From Paenibacillus sp. ACRRX (GTDB lineage Bacteria > Bacillota > Bacilli > Paenibacillales > Paenibacillaceae): DNA of 64,000 nt. Location of the stretch: the NCBI RefSeq assembly GCF_022346885.1, contig NZ_JAKRNK010000007.1, positions 186,001 through 250,000 of the forward strand, given 5' to 3'. The notes below the pieces were generated by a model that saw only the letters and a list, made by a program, of their open reading frames with translations, made no database searches and was not told the origin of the DNA. Below, in pieces: positions 26,492 to 34,937 of this stretch (position 1 is the stretch's first letter; every line of letters begins with the position of its first letter). Both the position numbers and the translations under genes were made by a program.

Positions 26492-26949
26492 TTCAATTTA
26501 TCAAATACGCTTTGGTTGGCGTTGCTAATACGGTGATCGGGCTTGGGACGATTGCTTTGCTGCTGCATGCGCTTCATTGGCCCCATCTATGGGCGACCTT
26601 TGTCGGCAACAGCGTAGGCGTGATGTTTAGCTACGTGATGAATCGCAACTACACGTTTCAACACCGAGGGAAAACATCAACAAGTATGCTATTGTTTTTT
26701 GGCGTGAGCTTTCTTAGCTATGTGCTAGCCTATCTGGCGATGCACAATTGGATTACACAGGCTGTTAACGCTGTACAGCCCCAATTAAGTATGGCCGCCA
26801 AGGTGAATGTCGTCATATTAATTGAAGCATGTATCTATACGGGGGCTTCTTTCCTGCTGCATCGCTACATTACCTTTGCTCCGGCTCGATCCAAGAACGT
26901 GGAGGGCATGTTGCCGGCAGGAGTCAGTGAGGAGTCCAAAGGAGATTAA
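26488..26949 (+). CDS. GtrA-family membrane protein
   Basis: The 153-residue protein has four membrane helices and opens with MIQFIKYALVGVANTVIGL, the GtrA signature, with VMNRNYTF after helix two. GtrA proteins flip or assist the flipping of undecaprenyl-linked sugars made by the preceding GT2 enzyme. ATG 26488 is taken for its ATGA overlap with the upstream stop and family length; TTG 26464 would add eight residues. Confidence 0.85.
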   Translation: MIQFIKYALVGVANTVIGLGTIALLLHALHWPHLWATFVGNSVGVMFSYVMNRNYTFQHRGKTSTSMLLFFGVSFLSYVLAYLAMHNWITQAVNAVQPQLSMAAKVNVVILIEACIYTGASFLLHRYITFAPARSKNVEGMLPAGVSEESKGD

Positions 26950-26975
26950 ACAAAGAGAAATTAATAGGAGAGATC

Positions 26976-28391
26976 ATGTTGAACAAAGATCGAGTAATGA
27001 CTGCCGTTATCGTAGTTATCGGGGCAGCGCTTTTGATTGGTCTGTTGTTTGTGCCGCCATTTATCGGCATTGCGGACAATGGCGACTACCCGAGAATTAT
27101 GTCCAGCGGGGGCATATCTGTACTGAATGATACGTTTACTTATGAGGATAAATACTTTGGATACGCACATAGTCAATATGAATATGCTCCTTTTGGAATT
27201 GGCTATGCTTCTTCTCAAGTATTGTTTGTATTTATCGCGGGTCTGTTGGGGAGATTGTGGGACAGCAATCTGTTCACAATGCATGCTATGGGAGTCGTGT
27301 ACAGTGTCTTAATGTTGCTTACCCTTGGCTTTATGATCTACGTGTTAGGCAAAGGACGCTTATGGCTGCAAATTACACTGGGTGTACTAATGTTGTTTAT
27401 CTTTTTTGATATTGGATATGTTGCTTATTTTCAGTCCTTGTTTGGTGAGCCGGTATCCCTCATCTTCCTCTTATTGTCGGCATCATTAGCCATCGCGCTT
27501 GCAGCGCAGGAGAAGCCATCCTCTGTGCTGGCGGTGCTGCTGTTTGTATGTGCTTGGATATTGGCGATGTCGAAGATCCAGAATGCACCTGTAGGTCTTG
27601 CTTTTGCAGCTTATGGATTTCGCCTTTACCGCCGAAGAAGCGACGTGCAGTGGAAGAGAATTCTGATTGCAGGTTCGTCCATTATGGTGCTGTCTACTGT
27701 TTTGATGTACGTATTCGCACCCGGAGAACTGAAGCAGATTAATTTATATCAAACGATCTTCTTTGGCATTCTTAAAGATTCACCACATGTAAAAGAAGAC
27801 TTGAAGTCGCTTGGTATACCAGAGAAATACGAGGTGCTGGCTGGTACGAACTATTTCCAGACAGATGTGGCGATCAAACAGGACGCACCTGAATTAACGG
27901 AGGATGTCTATTCCAAGCTGGGGCATTTTGATGTCGTTCGATATTATGCCACGCACCCTTCGCGTATTATAGACAAGCTGGAGGCTGCCGCAGCTAATGC
28001 GACTTTTATTAGGCCTTATTATTTGGGAAATTACGTGAAAGAAGAGGGGAAATCCCGCGGCGAAGTCACTTATACGTATAGTACGTGGAGCGAAGGTAAG
28101 AAACGCCTCGTTCCAGAGTCTCTTTTGTTCTTTGTAGCTTTTTATGTATTATACATCGGTGTTATTGTTTGGGAATGGATTCGTAAGCGCTACTCGCGCG
28201 GAATATTAGAAGTGCTGCTGCTTATAGCTGGTATTGGTCTCTTGGCCGCTGCCATTCCGCTGGTAGGGGATGGCGAGGCGGATATTGGTAAGCACTTATT
28301 CTTGTTTAATGTCGTATTTGACATGATGGTTGTAGTATCAGCCGTCTGGATCGTAGCGATTATTCGAGGATTGTGGCACCGTATTCGGTAG
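26976..28391 (+). CDS. Polytopic membrane glycosyltransferase-like protein, WsfD-like
   Basis: The 471-residue protein has about ten membrane helices. After the first helix comes the loop GIADNGDYPRIM with an acidic Asp pair, as in GT-C glycosyltransferases that use lipid-linked sugars outside the membrane. It resembles WsfD-type hexose transferases of Paenibacillus surface glycan clusters. In the operon, GT2 would load the lipid, GtrA would translocate it and this protein would transfer the sugar to an outside acceptor such as a wall polymer or S-layer glycan. The acceptor is unknown. Confidence 0.65.
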   Translation: MLNKDRVMTAVIVVIGAALLIGLLFVPPFIGIADNGDYPRIMSSGGISVLNDTFTYEDKYFGYAHSQYEYAPFGIGYASSQVLFVFIAGLLGRLWDSNLFTMHAMGVVYSVLMLLTLGFMIYVLGKGRLWLQITLGVLMLFIFFDIGYVAYFQSLFGEPVSLIFLLLSASLAIALAAQEKPSSVLAVLLFVCAWILAMSKIQNAPVGLAFAAYGFRLYRRRSDVQWKRILIAGSSIMVLSTVLMYVFAPGELKQINLYQTIFFGILKDSPHVKEDLKSLGIPEKYEVLAGTNYFQTDVAIKQDAPELTEDVYSKLGHFDVVRYYATHPSRIIDKLEAAAANATFIRPYYLGNYVKEEGKSRGEVTYTYSTWSEGKKRLVPESLLFFVAFYVLYIGVIVWEWIRKRYSRGILEVLLLIAGIGLLAAAIPLVGDGEADIGKHLFLFNVVFDMMVVVSAVWIVAIIRGLWHRIR

Positions 28392-28518
28392 ATAAGTCCT
28401 TGTTTCTAACCAATCGTAGCTCTCATTGTGAAAATGCTCCTAGTCTTGGCTGTTGTCCCGCTATATTCTGATACATAGAAGCATGGCTTGCAGGATATCG
28501 GGAAGAGGAGTGATGGCG

Positions 28519-29760
28519 ATGGACGTGAGGGCTGCCTATCGGCGTAAATCACCAACAAGTATAATGTGGAAAACCGTTGCAGGAGACTGTAACTTGGCAT
28601 GTGATTATTGCTACTACAGTACTTGTGGCGGTAAACCACAAAGCGAGATCAGACGTATAGAAGACAAACTGCTGGAGCGCGTCATCCGCCAGATGATGCA
28701 CGAATGTGAAGGAAGCGTATCATTTGCTTGGCAGGGCGGGGAGCCTTTGTTAGCGGGGCTGTCGTTCTTTCAGCGTGTCGTTCAGCTTCAAGCATTATAT
28801 GCGCTGCCCAATACTACGATTAGTAATGCTGTGCAAACGAACGGCACCCTAATTGATGAGCATTGGGCGGCCTTTTTTCGTCGTTATTCTGTTTTGGTTG
28901 GTGTTAGCTTGGACGGTCCGGAAGAGATTCATGATAAACGAAGACGAACAGGTTCAGACAGGGGATCTTATAGACGAGTAATGGCAGGAGTTTCTGCGCT
29001 GAAGCAGGCAGAAGTGGACTTCAACATCCTGACAGTCATCCATGAAGATAATGTGGGTCAAGCAGCGATGCTGATGGATTGGCTGGAGGAGAATGAGTTT
29101 CGACATGTACAGTTTATTCCTTGTATGAATTTTAGCGCACAGGATGTAGATGCAAAGGGACAGTATCGCATTACTCCGCAGCAATATGGGCAGTTTTTGT
29201 GTGAAGCTTTTGATCGTTGGTATAACGATGGAAGGCCTGGCCTATCCGTACGGATGTTCGATAACTGGCTGCAGAAGCTGATTGGCAGCGAGCCGGAACT
29301 TTGTATTCATCAGCAGGAATGTCCTTCTGTACTAGTTCTGGAACAGAACGGGGATGCCTATCCGTGTGACTTTTTTATTCATGAGCGCTACCGGCTAGGC
29401 AATTGCAACGAGGATACACTTGTACAACTATTGGAAGAGCAGCGGTGGTCTATGTTCCGTTCGCTTCAACTAAGGATGTCGTCTCCGTGTATGACATGTA
29501 GATACCTGCATTATTGTGGAGGTGGATGTCCACGCAATCGTACTGATTTCTTGGATGTAAACGACGGGGGAGTACAAGGCAGGGATCAAGTCGACTATTT
29601 TTGTGAGAGCTATCGTATGCTGTATGCATATGGGGAAGAACGGATGCGTAAGCTAGCCTATGAATGGATGTTCCAACAAGGCATAGCGCTACCAGGCCGC
29701 AATGAACGATGCATATGCGGCAGCGGTCGCAAAGCAAAGAAATGTTGCAGCACCAGATGA
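28519..29760 (+). CDS. Radical SAM protein of the anaerobic sulfatase-maturase type, with SEC-C tail
   Basis: The 413-residue protein has the radical SAM cluster motif GDCNLACDYCYY (CxxxCxxC, about residue 27) and a C-terminal SPASM region with cysteines in CIHQQECPS, GDAYPCDFF, SSPCMTCRYLHYCGGGCPRN. This is the layout of anSME-type enzymes that turn Cys or Ser of sulfatases into formylglycine and of peptide-modifying relatives. The last 20 residues (RCICGSGRKAKKCC) are a SEC-C zinc motif. ATG 28519 lies 8 bases after GAGGAG; ATG 28513 is possible. No sulfatase gene is in the window. Confidence 0.78.
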   Translation: MDVRAAYRRKSPTSIMWKTVAGDCNLACDYCYYSTCGGKPQSEIRRIEDKLLERVIRQMMHECEGSVSFAWQGGEPLLAGLSFFQRVVQLQALYALPNTTISNAVQTNGTLIDEHWAAFFRRYSVLVGVSLDGPEEIHDKRRRTGSDRGSYRRVMAGVSALKQAEVDFNILTVIHEDNVGQAAMLMDWLEENEFRHVQFIPCMNFSAQDVDAKGQYRITPQQYGQFLCEAFDRWYNDGRPGLSVRMFDNWLQKLIGSEPELCIHQQECPSVLVLEQNGDAYPCDFFIHERYRLGNCNEDTLVQLLEEQRWSMFRSLQLRMSSPCMTCRYLHYCGGGCPRNRTDFLDVNDGGVQGRDQVDYFCESYRMLYAYGEERMRKLAYEWMFQQGIALPGRNERCICGSGRKAKKCCSTR

Positions 29761-29817
29761 TATGGATAAACATTTTCCGGGAAATAATGTCGAACTTATC
29801 GATGAGGAGCGAATAAA

Positions 29818-30423
29818 GTGGAACAACAATGGCGTGTGTTTATCGCTATCCCTCTGCCAGAAGAAGTGAAAAAGTGGATTCAGGTCAGAATGAACAGCTT
29901 TGTCATTCCGACAAACCAGCTATTTAAACGGATAACGGATCCGCGTGACTATCATATAACGGTACAGTTTCTCGGAGATGTGGAAATATCACGCATAGCA
30001 GAAATTGAAGCCCGAATGCAGCTGGCAGTCCAAAGACTGTCTCCCTTTTGGCTGCAGTTGTCGGAATGGGATACGTTTGGGCGTAGAGATGCGCCTAAGG
30101 TGCTATGGTATGGTACACAGGGTAACTTACAGGTCTTAACAGAGCTTCATCATCATGTGACCGCACAGATGCATATGAGTGGCTTCTTACCTGAAGACAG
30201 AGCATACCATCCACATATTACGACAGCTCGTCAATATAGGGGTGAAGGTGAATTTGATCTGATCGGTATGGAGCGAGTAATTACGGGTGGCGGACATGAT
30301 GAAGATCTGGTGTTGACCCTATCGCGTCCCGAGTGGCAGGTAGACCGAATTGTGTTGTACCGAACCCGTATGGGACAGCGACCGATGTATGAGGTTGTGG
30401 CAGAAGCTCTGCTAGCGCCATAG
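29818..30423 (+). CDS. thpR: RNA 2',3'-cyclic phosphodiesterase (LigT/ThpR)
   Basis: The 201-residue 2H-phosphoesterase has both catalytic HxTx motifs, DYHITVQFLGD (about residue 45) and YHPHITTAR (about 133). ThpR opens 2',3'-cyclic phosphate ends of RNA. GTG 29818 follows GAGGAG. It lies 57 bases after the radical SAM gene and is probably co-transcribed. Confidence 0.87.
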   Translation: MEQQWRVFIAIPLPEEVKKWIQVRMNSFVIPTNQLFKRITDPRDYHITVQFLGDVEISRIAEIEARMQLAVQRLSPFWLQLSEWDTFGRRDAPKVLWYGTQGNLQVLTELHHHVTAQMHMSGFLPEDRAYHPHITTARQYRGEGEFDLIGMERVITGGGHDEDLVLTLSRPEWQVDRIVLYRTRMGQRPMYEVVAEALLAP

Positions 30424-30461
30424 CGTGAAGTTTATTTGTTGAGATCAAAACAGGTTGGCAG

Positions 30462-30489
30462 GCTTCGTCCCTAACGGGCGGAGCTTTTT
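30462..30489 (+). terminator. Terminator after thpR
   Basis: GCTTCGTCC pairs with GGGCGGAGC (with G-U pairs), followed by five T. Confidence 0.6.
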
Positions 30490-30627
30490 CTATACCTTGA
30501 TAGAGTTTCGATTGGGGAAGTGCAGAGGAAGTACAGATGAGTGTAGATGGCGTTCGCGGGGATAGTATAATATAAATAATCCAAATTTCAATGTATAGTA
30601 TGCAACCCAGTATATGTTAACGTTAAA

Positions 30628-30668
30628 TGAAGCAGACCCTTCCTTTTGTGAAAGAAGGGCCTGCTTCA
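30628..30668 (-). terminator. Terminator of the SH3-repeat gene
   Basis: TGAAGCAG and CCCTTC pair with GAAGGG and CTGCTTCA around a small loop; the stem is nearly perfect over 15 bp. Confidence 0.7.
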
Positions 30669-30682
30669 TCGCTGCTATTGTG

Positions 30683-31333
30683 CTACCATTTCATCCATAA
30701 GTCGCCATTCCAAGTGCTAATTTTTGCCCATCGTTTTCCGTTTCCATCAAATTCTACGTATTTCACCGTCACCTTTTGTGACTGCAGGGTGGCTGTTTTT
30801 TTACCATTTGGCTTGTTGAACAACGCTGTTGCCTTATTTAACTGCACACTTTTAAACGCTTGGTCTGGTGCTATTACCCAGGAATTTTCTTTCCACGTTT
30901 TCACTTGATACCAAGTGAACCCATTTTTATCTGTTTTTTGCGAAATAACGTGCAAAGTCTGTTTGGACAACGTTCCGAGACGAGCACCATTCGTGCCTTT
31001 GTAGAATACGGTACCGTTGCCGACCTCAACTAATTTTAGCTGCGGAAGGGATGCTGGGTCTTTAATCCATGCTATACCTTTCCAAGTATTGATTTTGTAC
31101 CAGGTCACGTTGTTGCCGTCTTTGCTTGCTTCCAGTACACCGATCTGCTGCGGGTTAATGCTTCCTAGCTTTTTTCCACCTGGAGTCGAATAAAATGGAG
31201 TGGCCTGCTTTAGTTCGATTGCATCTGTCTGTTTGATGACTGTACCCGTTGAATCTGAGGCGGCTGCGAGCGCAGCTCCAGAGAATGTACTGAACGCCAA
31301 TGTTAGTGCCAGAACTGACAAAATTCTCTTCAT
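30683..31333 (-). CDS. Secreted protein with three SH3-like repeats
   Basis: The 216-residue product has a signal peptide (MKRILSVLALTLAFSTF to ALAAAS) and three repeats of about 60 residues. Each has TPFYSTPGGKKLGSI-, TVFYKGTNGARLGTL- or TALFNKPNGKKTATL-like starts and a W.KI.TW or W.QVKTW end, typical of bacterial SH3b wall-binding folds. No catalytic domain is attached. ATG 31333 is chosen for the signal peptide and the GAGGAG 11 bases upstream. It probably binds peptidoglycan. Confidence 0.72.
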   Translation of the reverse strand: MKRILSVLALTLAFSTFSGAALAAASDSTGTVIKQTDAIELKQATPFYSTPGGKKLGSINPQQIGVLEASKDGNNVTWYKINTWKGIAWIKDPASLPQLKLVEVGNGTVFYKGTNGARLGTLSKQTLHVISQKTDKNGFTWYQVKTWKENSWVIAPDQAFKSVQLNKATALFNKPNGKKTATLQSQKVTVKYVEFDGNGKRWAKISTWNGDLWMKW

Positions 31334-31648
31334 GGTTGTTATATCTCCTCTCATGGTTATACAATTGGTAGGTTCGATTAATTATATTAATCCTCATCGT
31401 AAAAAGTTGCGGTCTTTCGAGGATTAAAACAGTAAAAGTGTGGCAGCGACACCTACTTTTATCTAACCGCTGTCTGTGTGAATGAATCAGGAATGGAAAA
31501 TTTAAGATGAATGAAGAAGCGTCAGGACATACAGTCTCAAGCAGCTAATTGGAGCGATACAGCTTGTCATACGCACTTTTTAGCCTGGTTTTGGACCTGT
31601 TAGAAACCGTATCTGTAACTGAACGCTAACGGAAAGGATGGATGGAAA

Positions 31649-32221
31649 ATGAAATCTTTCATGAAATGGTTGAAACGTATCTTCTTTGGTATCGTTATAC
31701 TTATTGTGATCGTTGCAGCAGCGCTATACTTTTATATAAAGCCAAATGAAAATTTGGGCTGGGCATCGCCTGTACAGGTAACCTTGACAGAGCGCATCGA
31801 TCAGATGATTCGTCAGCATGCGCCAGAGATTGCAATCAGTGAGGCGGAACTGAACGGATATGCTGCGGAATGGATTAGGAAGGAGCTCCAGACGAGCCCA
31901 ATCCTAACGAAATGGAAACCTACAGGGATGCATATTGAATTGCATCAAGATCAATTGCTCATTAAGGCAGAAATAGAGCCATGGCAAGGTATTCGAGCAT
32001 TAGTCCGGATACCAATGGACTTATCCTGGAATGTATCCGAGCAGATCATTCAAGCTGTGCCAACAGGGGGATATGTGAAGGATATTCCGATACCGCAAGG
32101 CTGGATGGAATTAAAACCGATTCAGATACAGGCCGGAGCTTGGCTGCATGAGTTCGTAAAAGTGAAACAAATTCACTTTGAAGAAGGAAAGTGGCGAATA
32201 CGCCTAGGGTTGAAGCTGTAA
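31649..32221 (+). CDS. Membrane-anchored protein of unknown function
   Basis: The 190-residue protein has one N-terminal helix (RIFFGIVILIVIVAAALYFY, residues 10-30) and an extracellular beta-rich domain (TGMHIELHQDQLLIKAEIEP, MELKPIQIQAGAWLHEFVK). The layout resembles DUF2140/YpmS-like proteins, but I cannot assign it firmly. It lies 34 bases before a MarR regulator and may share its operon. Confidence 0.6.
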   Translation: MKSFMKWLKRIFFGIVILIVIVAAALYFYIKPNENLGWASPVQVTLTERIDQMIRQHAPEIAISEAELNGYAAEWIRKELQTSPILTKWKPTGMHIELHQDQLLIKAEIEPWQGIRALVRIPMDLSWNVSEQIIQAVPTGGYVKDIPIPQGWMELKPIQIQAGAWLHEFVKVKQIHFEEGKWRIRLGLKL

Positions 32222-32255
32222 TAACGTCCAGCAGGATGGAATGGAGTGAATCAAA

Positions 32256-32708
32256 TTGCCGAATAAGAAAGAACTGCATCAGTTACAAATGAATTTCCGT
32301 ACAATGGTTCGGGGGATGTATAAAGTATGGAATGAACAAATGGATCATGGTATTAATCCAACCCAGTTTAGTGTGCTGGAGCAATTGGACCGACATGAAT
32401 CTATGAAAGTAACGGATCTGGCGAAGTCATTGCGGCTTACACCAGGAGCAGTGACGGGCATAACGGACAAATTGATAGAGCTTCAGTTGGTGACACGCCG
32501 TCGCGATGAGATGGACCGCCGTACGGTGCATGTGGAGTTGACTGAGGAAGGGCGAAAGACGATCACAGAAACGATCGTCCACCGTGGGGAAATGTTTGAG
32601 CGTTTCTTCCAGAATGTACATGATGAACAACTGCACGCTTTTCTTGATGTATGTAAGCAGGTTATTTATAACTTAGAGGATATTGCAAAGGAAGAGGGCG
32701 GAAAATAG
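32256..32708 (+). CDS. MarR-family transcriptional regulator
   Basis: The 150-residue protein has the MarR winged helix (LDRHESMKVTDLAKSL, RLTPGAVTGITDKLI, RRRDEMDRRTVHVELTEEG). TTG 32256 follows GGAGTG. Such proteins bind palindromic operators as dimers and release on binding phenolic or oxidant ligands. The target is unknown; the preceding membrane protein is a candidate. Confidence 0.85.
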   Translation: MPNKKELHQLQMNFRTMVRGMYKVWNEQMDHGINPTQFSVLEQLDRHESMKVTDLAKSLRLTPGAVTGITDKLIELQLVTRRRDEMDRRTVHVELTEEGRKTITETIVHRGEMFERFFQNVHDEQLHAFLDVCKQVIYNLEDIAKEEGGK

Positions 32709-32743
32709 GCAAGTGAAGTACGTTGTTGTATTTTCTGATTACC

Positions 32744-32786
32744 AAACAACCGTTGTAGGCTGATAACACAGCTGCAACGGTTGTTT
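32744..32786 (+). terminator. Terminator after the MarR gene
   Basis: AAACAACCGTTG pairs perfectly with CAACGGTTGTTT. Confidence 0.7.
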
Positions 32787-32871
32787 GCGTTAAGAAAAAT
32801 ACGATATAGGCAATGGAACAAACAAATAGACGAATAGGGCCAAACAGATGATCCACTTGCAGTTTTTATTG

Positions 32872-32885
32872 TGGAAGCGCTTACG
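32872..32885 (+). promoter_or_regulatory. cre-like CcpA site before the GH63-like gene
   Basis: TGGAAGCGCTTACG contains the AAGCGCTT core of the CcpA consensus TGWAANCGNTNWCA and lies 179 bases before the glycosidase start. Confidence 0.5.
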
Positions 32886-33063
32886 TAATGATCTAACAAG
32901 CAGGAACACTTTTCCCTACAGTTGTACAACTGCACTTGGATAAGAGCGGCCTATAATGAACGTAGAGCGTGGATAGCAGAATAATCATTTGCACAAGACA
33001 TCCCTTGGCATCGGGAACATTTTGTTGTTCTTTAATGGGGATAAAGCAAAGGGGAGAATACGC

Positions 33064-34779
33064 ATGCCATTATCATTTGATATCCATACAGTTCCATTTA
33101 GTCGCTATGGTTCGTTTCTAACTGTCTCGTATTTGAAAGCAGCAGGTTCACGTCCTGAGGGGGTGTATTTACGTACGGTTAGAGGGGGAGACCTGACGGC
33201 TGGAGCGGCATTCCGAATCGAGCTGCTAGAGAATCAAAGTCCTGTTGTTTATCAGGTTCAGGCCACGCCAACACGCCTACGGCTGAAAAGTGCAAGGGGC
33301 TATGCAGATCTATGCATATGTAGTGCGGCTGCGGTGAGATGGAAGTCACATGGAGTAGGCGTACGCTTAACGTTAGAAGGTGGCGATTATGATTACGCGA
33401 TGCAGTTGGCAGATAATCGGTGGGAAATTAACAGCTTCTTAAATGAAGTGCGGTTTATGGCAAATCGCCTGCAAGGCACTTTATCGGTTGATGCACCTTG
33501 GAATCGTACGCGATGCACACATGTTGCACTTCAATTTGAGCCAGACGATGACGGTTGTGCCGAATTTACGATTGAAGAATACCGCACAGTATGGCAGGAA
33601 TTATCTCACTCCACTACCTTTGAGCAGGATGTTGAGCAGGTTGATGCGGAGTTCCAACAATGGCTTACCGGAACTTTGCAAACAGGGGACCCTGCGTTGA
33701 GTAAGGGACGTGAATTGGCTGCTTATATCACTTGGTCTTGTATCGTACCTAAAGGGGGATATCTGACACGATCAGCTATGTATATGTCTAAAAATTGGAT
33801 GACCAATATATGGAGTTGGGATCATTGCTTTAATGCGATGGCACTTATTCGTTCAAATCCTGAACTAGCTTGGGATCAGTATATGATTTTCTTTGACCGA
33901 CAAGATGAGAGCGGGCTGCTGCCTGATTTTATGAACGATAAATATGCGCTATGGAACTGTAATAAACCGCCGATCCACGGCTGGACGCTGCTTTGGATGA
34001 TGGAGCGCAGCGATTGGATCGGCGAGCGTCAGCTCCTTGAAGTATACGAGCCGCTATCGCGTTGGACAAGGTGGTGGTTCAATTACCGCGATGATGATCG
34101 TGATGGTGTACCGCAATACAATCACGGCAATGATAGCGGCTGGGACAACAGTACGATTTTCCATGAGCGAGGTGCGGTAGAAAGTCCGGATTTGTGCGCA
34201 TATTTAGTGCTGCAGTGCGAGGTGCTTATGAGAATTGCGGAGCGTATTGGCAGACCACATGACGGAACAGCATGGCGTAATCTAAGGGAGCGTACCTTAG
34301 CGCTTATGCTGGAGCACTTCTGGCATAACGGCGAGATGCGGGCGCTGCGTTCTGGCAGTCATGAGCCGCTGGGGGGAGATAGTCTGCTTGTCTACCTGCC
34401 GATTATACTAGCAGACAGACTTCCGACAGATGTGAAGGAATGGCTGGTAAACGGCTTGGCGGATAGCAGCAAATTTCTTGCTCCACACGGGTTTGCCACG
34501 GAAAGCCTTAGTAGTGAGGCTTATGAGTCTGACGGTTATTGGCGCGGTCCTATATGGGCACCTGTTATGATGCTGCTAGTTGACGGCTTGGTCCGCGCTG
34601 GCGAACGTGGTTTGGCACAAACAGCTGCCGATCGCTTCTGTCGTATGGCGGAGAAGAGCGGCATGGCTGAGAACTTTAATGCGATGACTGGTGAGGGGCT
34701 GCGTGACCGCGCATTTACATGGACGTCGAGCGTATATTTAATGCTTGCCCATGAATACATTACGGAAGCCTCGAGTTAA
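33064..34779 (+). CDS. Glycoside hydrolase, MGH1/GH63-like (alpha/alpha)6 barrel
   Basis: The 571-residue cytosolic protein has a beta-rich N-terminal domain (1-210) and a helical barrel. The barrel carries NWMTNIWSWDHCFNAMAL, GLLPDFMNDKYALWNCNKPPI, NHGNDSGWDNSTIF and SDGYWRGPIWAPVMMLLVDGL. The acidic residues in these motifs match the catalytic positions of GH63/GH37-like glucosidases and trehalases. ATG 33064 follows AGGGGAGA. Next to a YesM/YesN-like two-component system, ABC importer and beta-galactosidase, it probably acts on imported oligosaccharides; the linkage is unknown. Confidence 0.8.
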   Translation: MPLSFDIHTVPFSRYGSFLTVSYLKAAGSRPEGVYLRTVRGGDLTAGAAFRIELLENQSPVVYQVQATPTRLRLKSARGYADLCICSAAAVRWKSHGVGVRLTLEGGDYDYAMQLADNRWEINSFLNEVRFMANRLQGTLSVDAPWNRTRCTHVALQFEPDDDGCAEFTIEEYRTVWQELSHSTTFEQDVEQVDAEFQQWLTGTLQTGDPALSKGRELAAYITWSCIVPKGGYLTRSAMYMSKNWMTNIWSWDHCFNAMALIRSNPELAWDQYMIFFDRQDESGLLPDFMNDKYALWNCNKPPIHGWTLLWMMERSDWIGERQLLEVYEPLSRWTRWWFNYRDDDRDGVPQYNHGNDSGWDNSTIFHERGAVESPDLCAYLVLQCEVLMRIAERIGRPHDGTAWRNLRERTLALMLEHFWHNGEMRALRSGSHEPLGGDSLLVYLPIILADRLPTDVKEWLVNGLADSSKFLAPHGFATESLSSEAYESDGYWRGPIWAPVMMLLVDGLVRAGERGLAQTAADRFCRMAEKSGMAENFNAMTGEGLRDRAFTWTSSVYLMLAHEYITEASS

Positions 34780-34817
34780 ACCTGACCTTATGCGGCTGTA
34801 TCAATTAAGGCCAATTA

Positions 34818-34850
34818 GCGTGTTCCTGCTGCCTGGGAACACGCTTTTTT
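34818..34850 (+). terminator. Terminator after the GH63-like gene
   Basis: GCGTGTTCC pairs with GGGAACACGC and is followed by six T. Confidence 0.8.
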
Positions 34851-34937
34851 GTTACAATTTTATATAGATTGCAGATAACGATTATGATAAACTTCATTTA
34901 CTTCCGTTAGCGTGAGCCTCATAAGGAGAGGATAAGG

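Larger units (their letters stand above)
32709..33063. other. 355-bp gap with terminator and cre site
   Basis: It holds the marR terminator (32744-32786), a cre-like site at 32872 and the leader of the GH63-like gene. No gene was seen. Confidence 0.5.
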
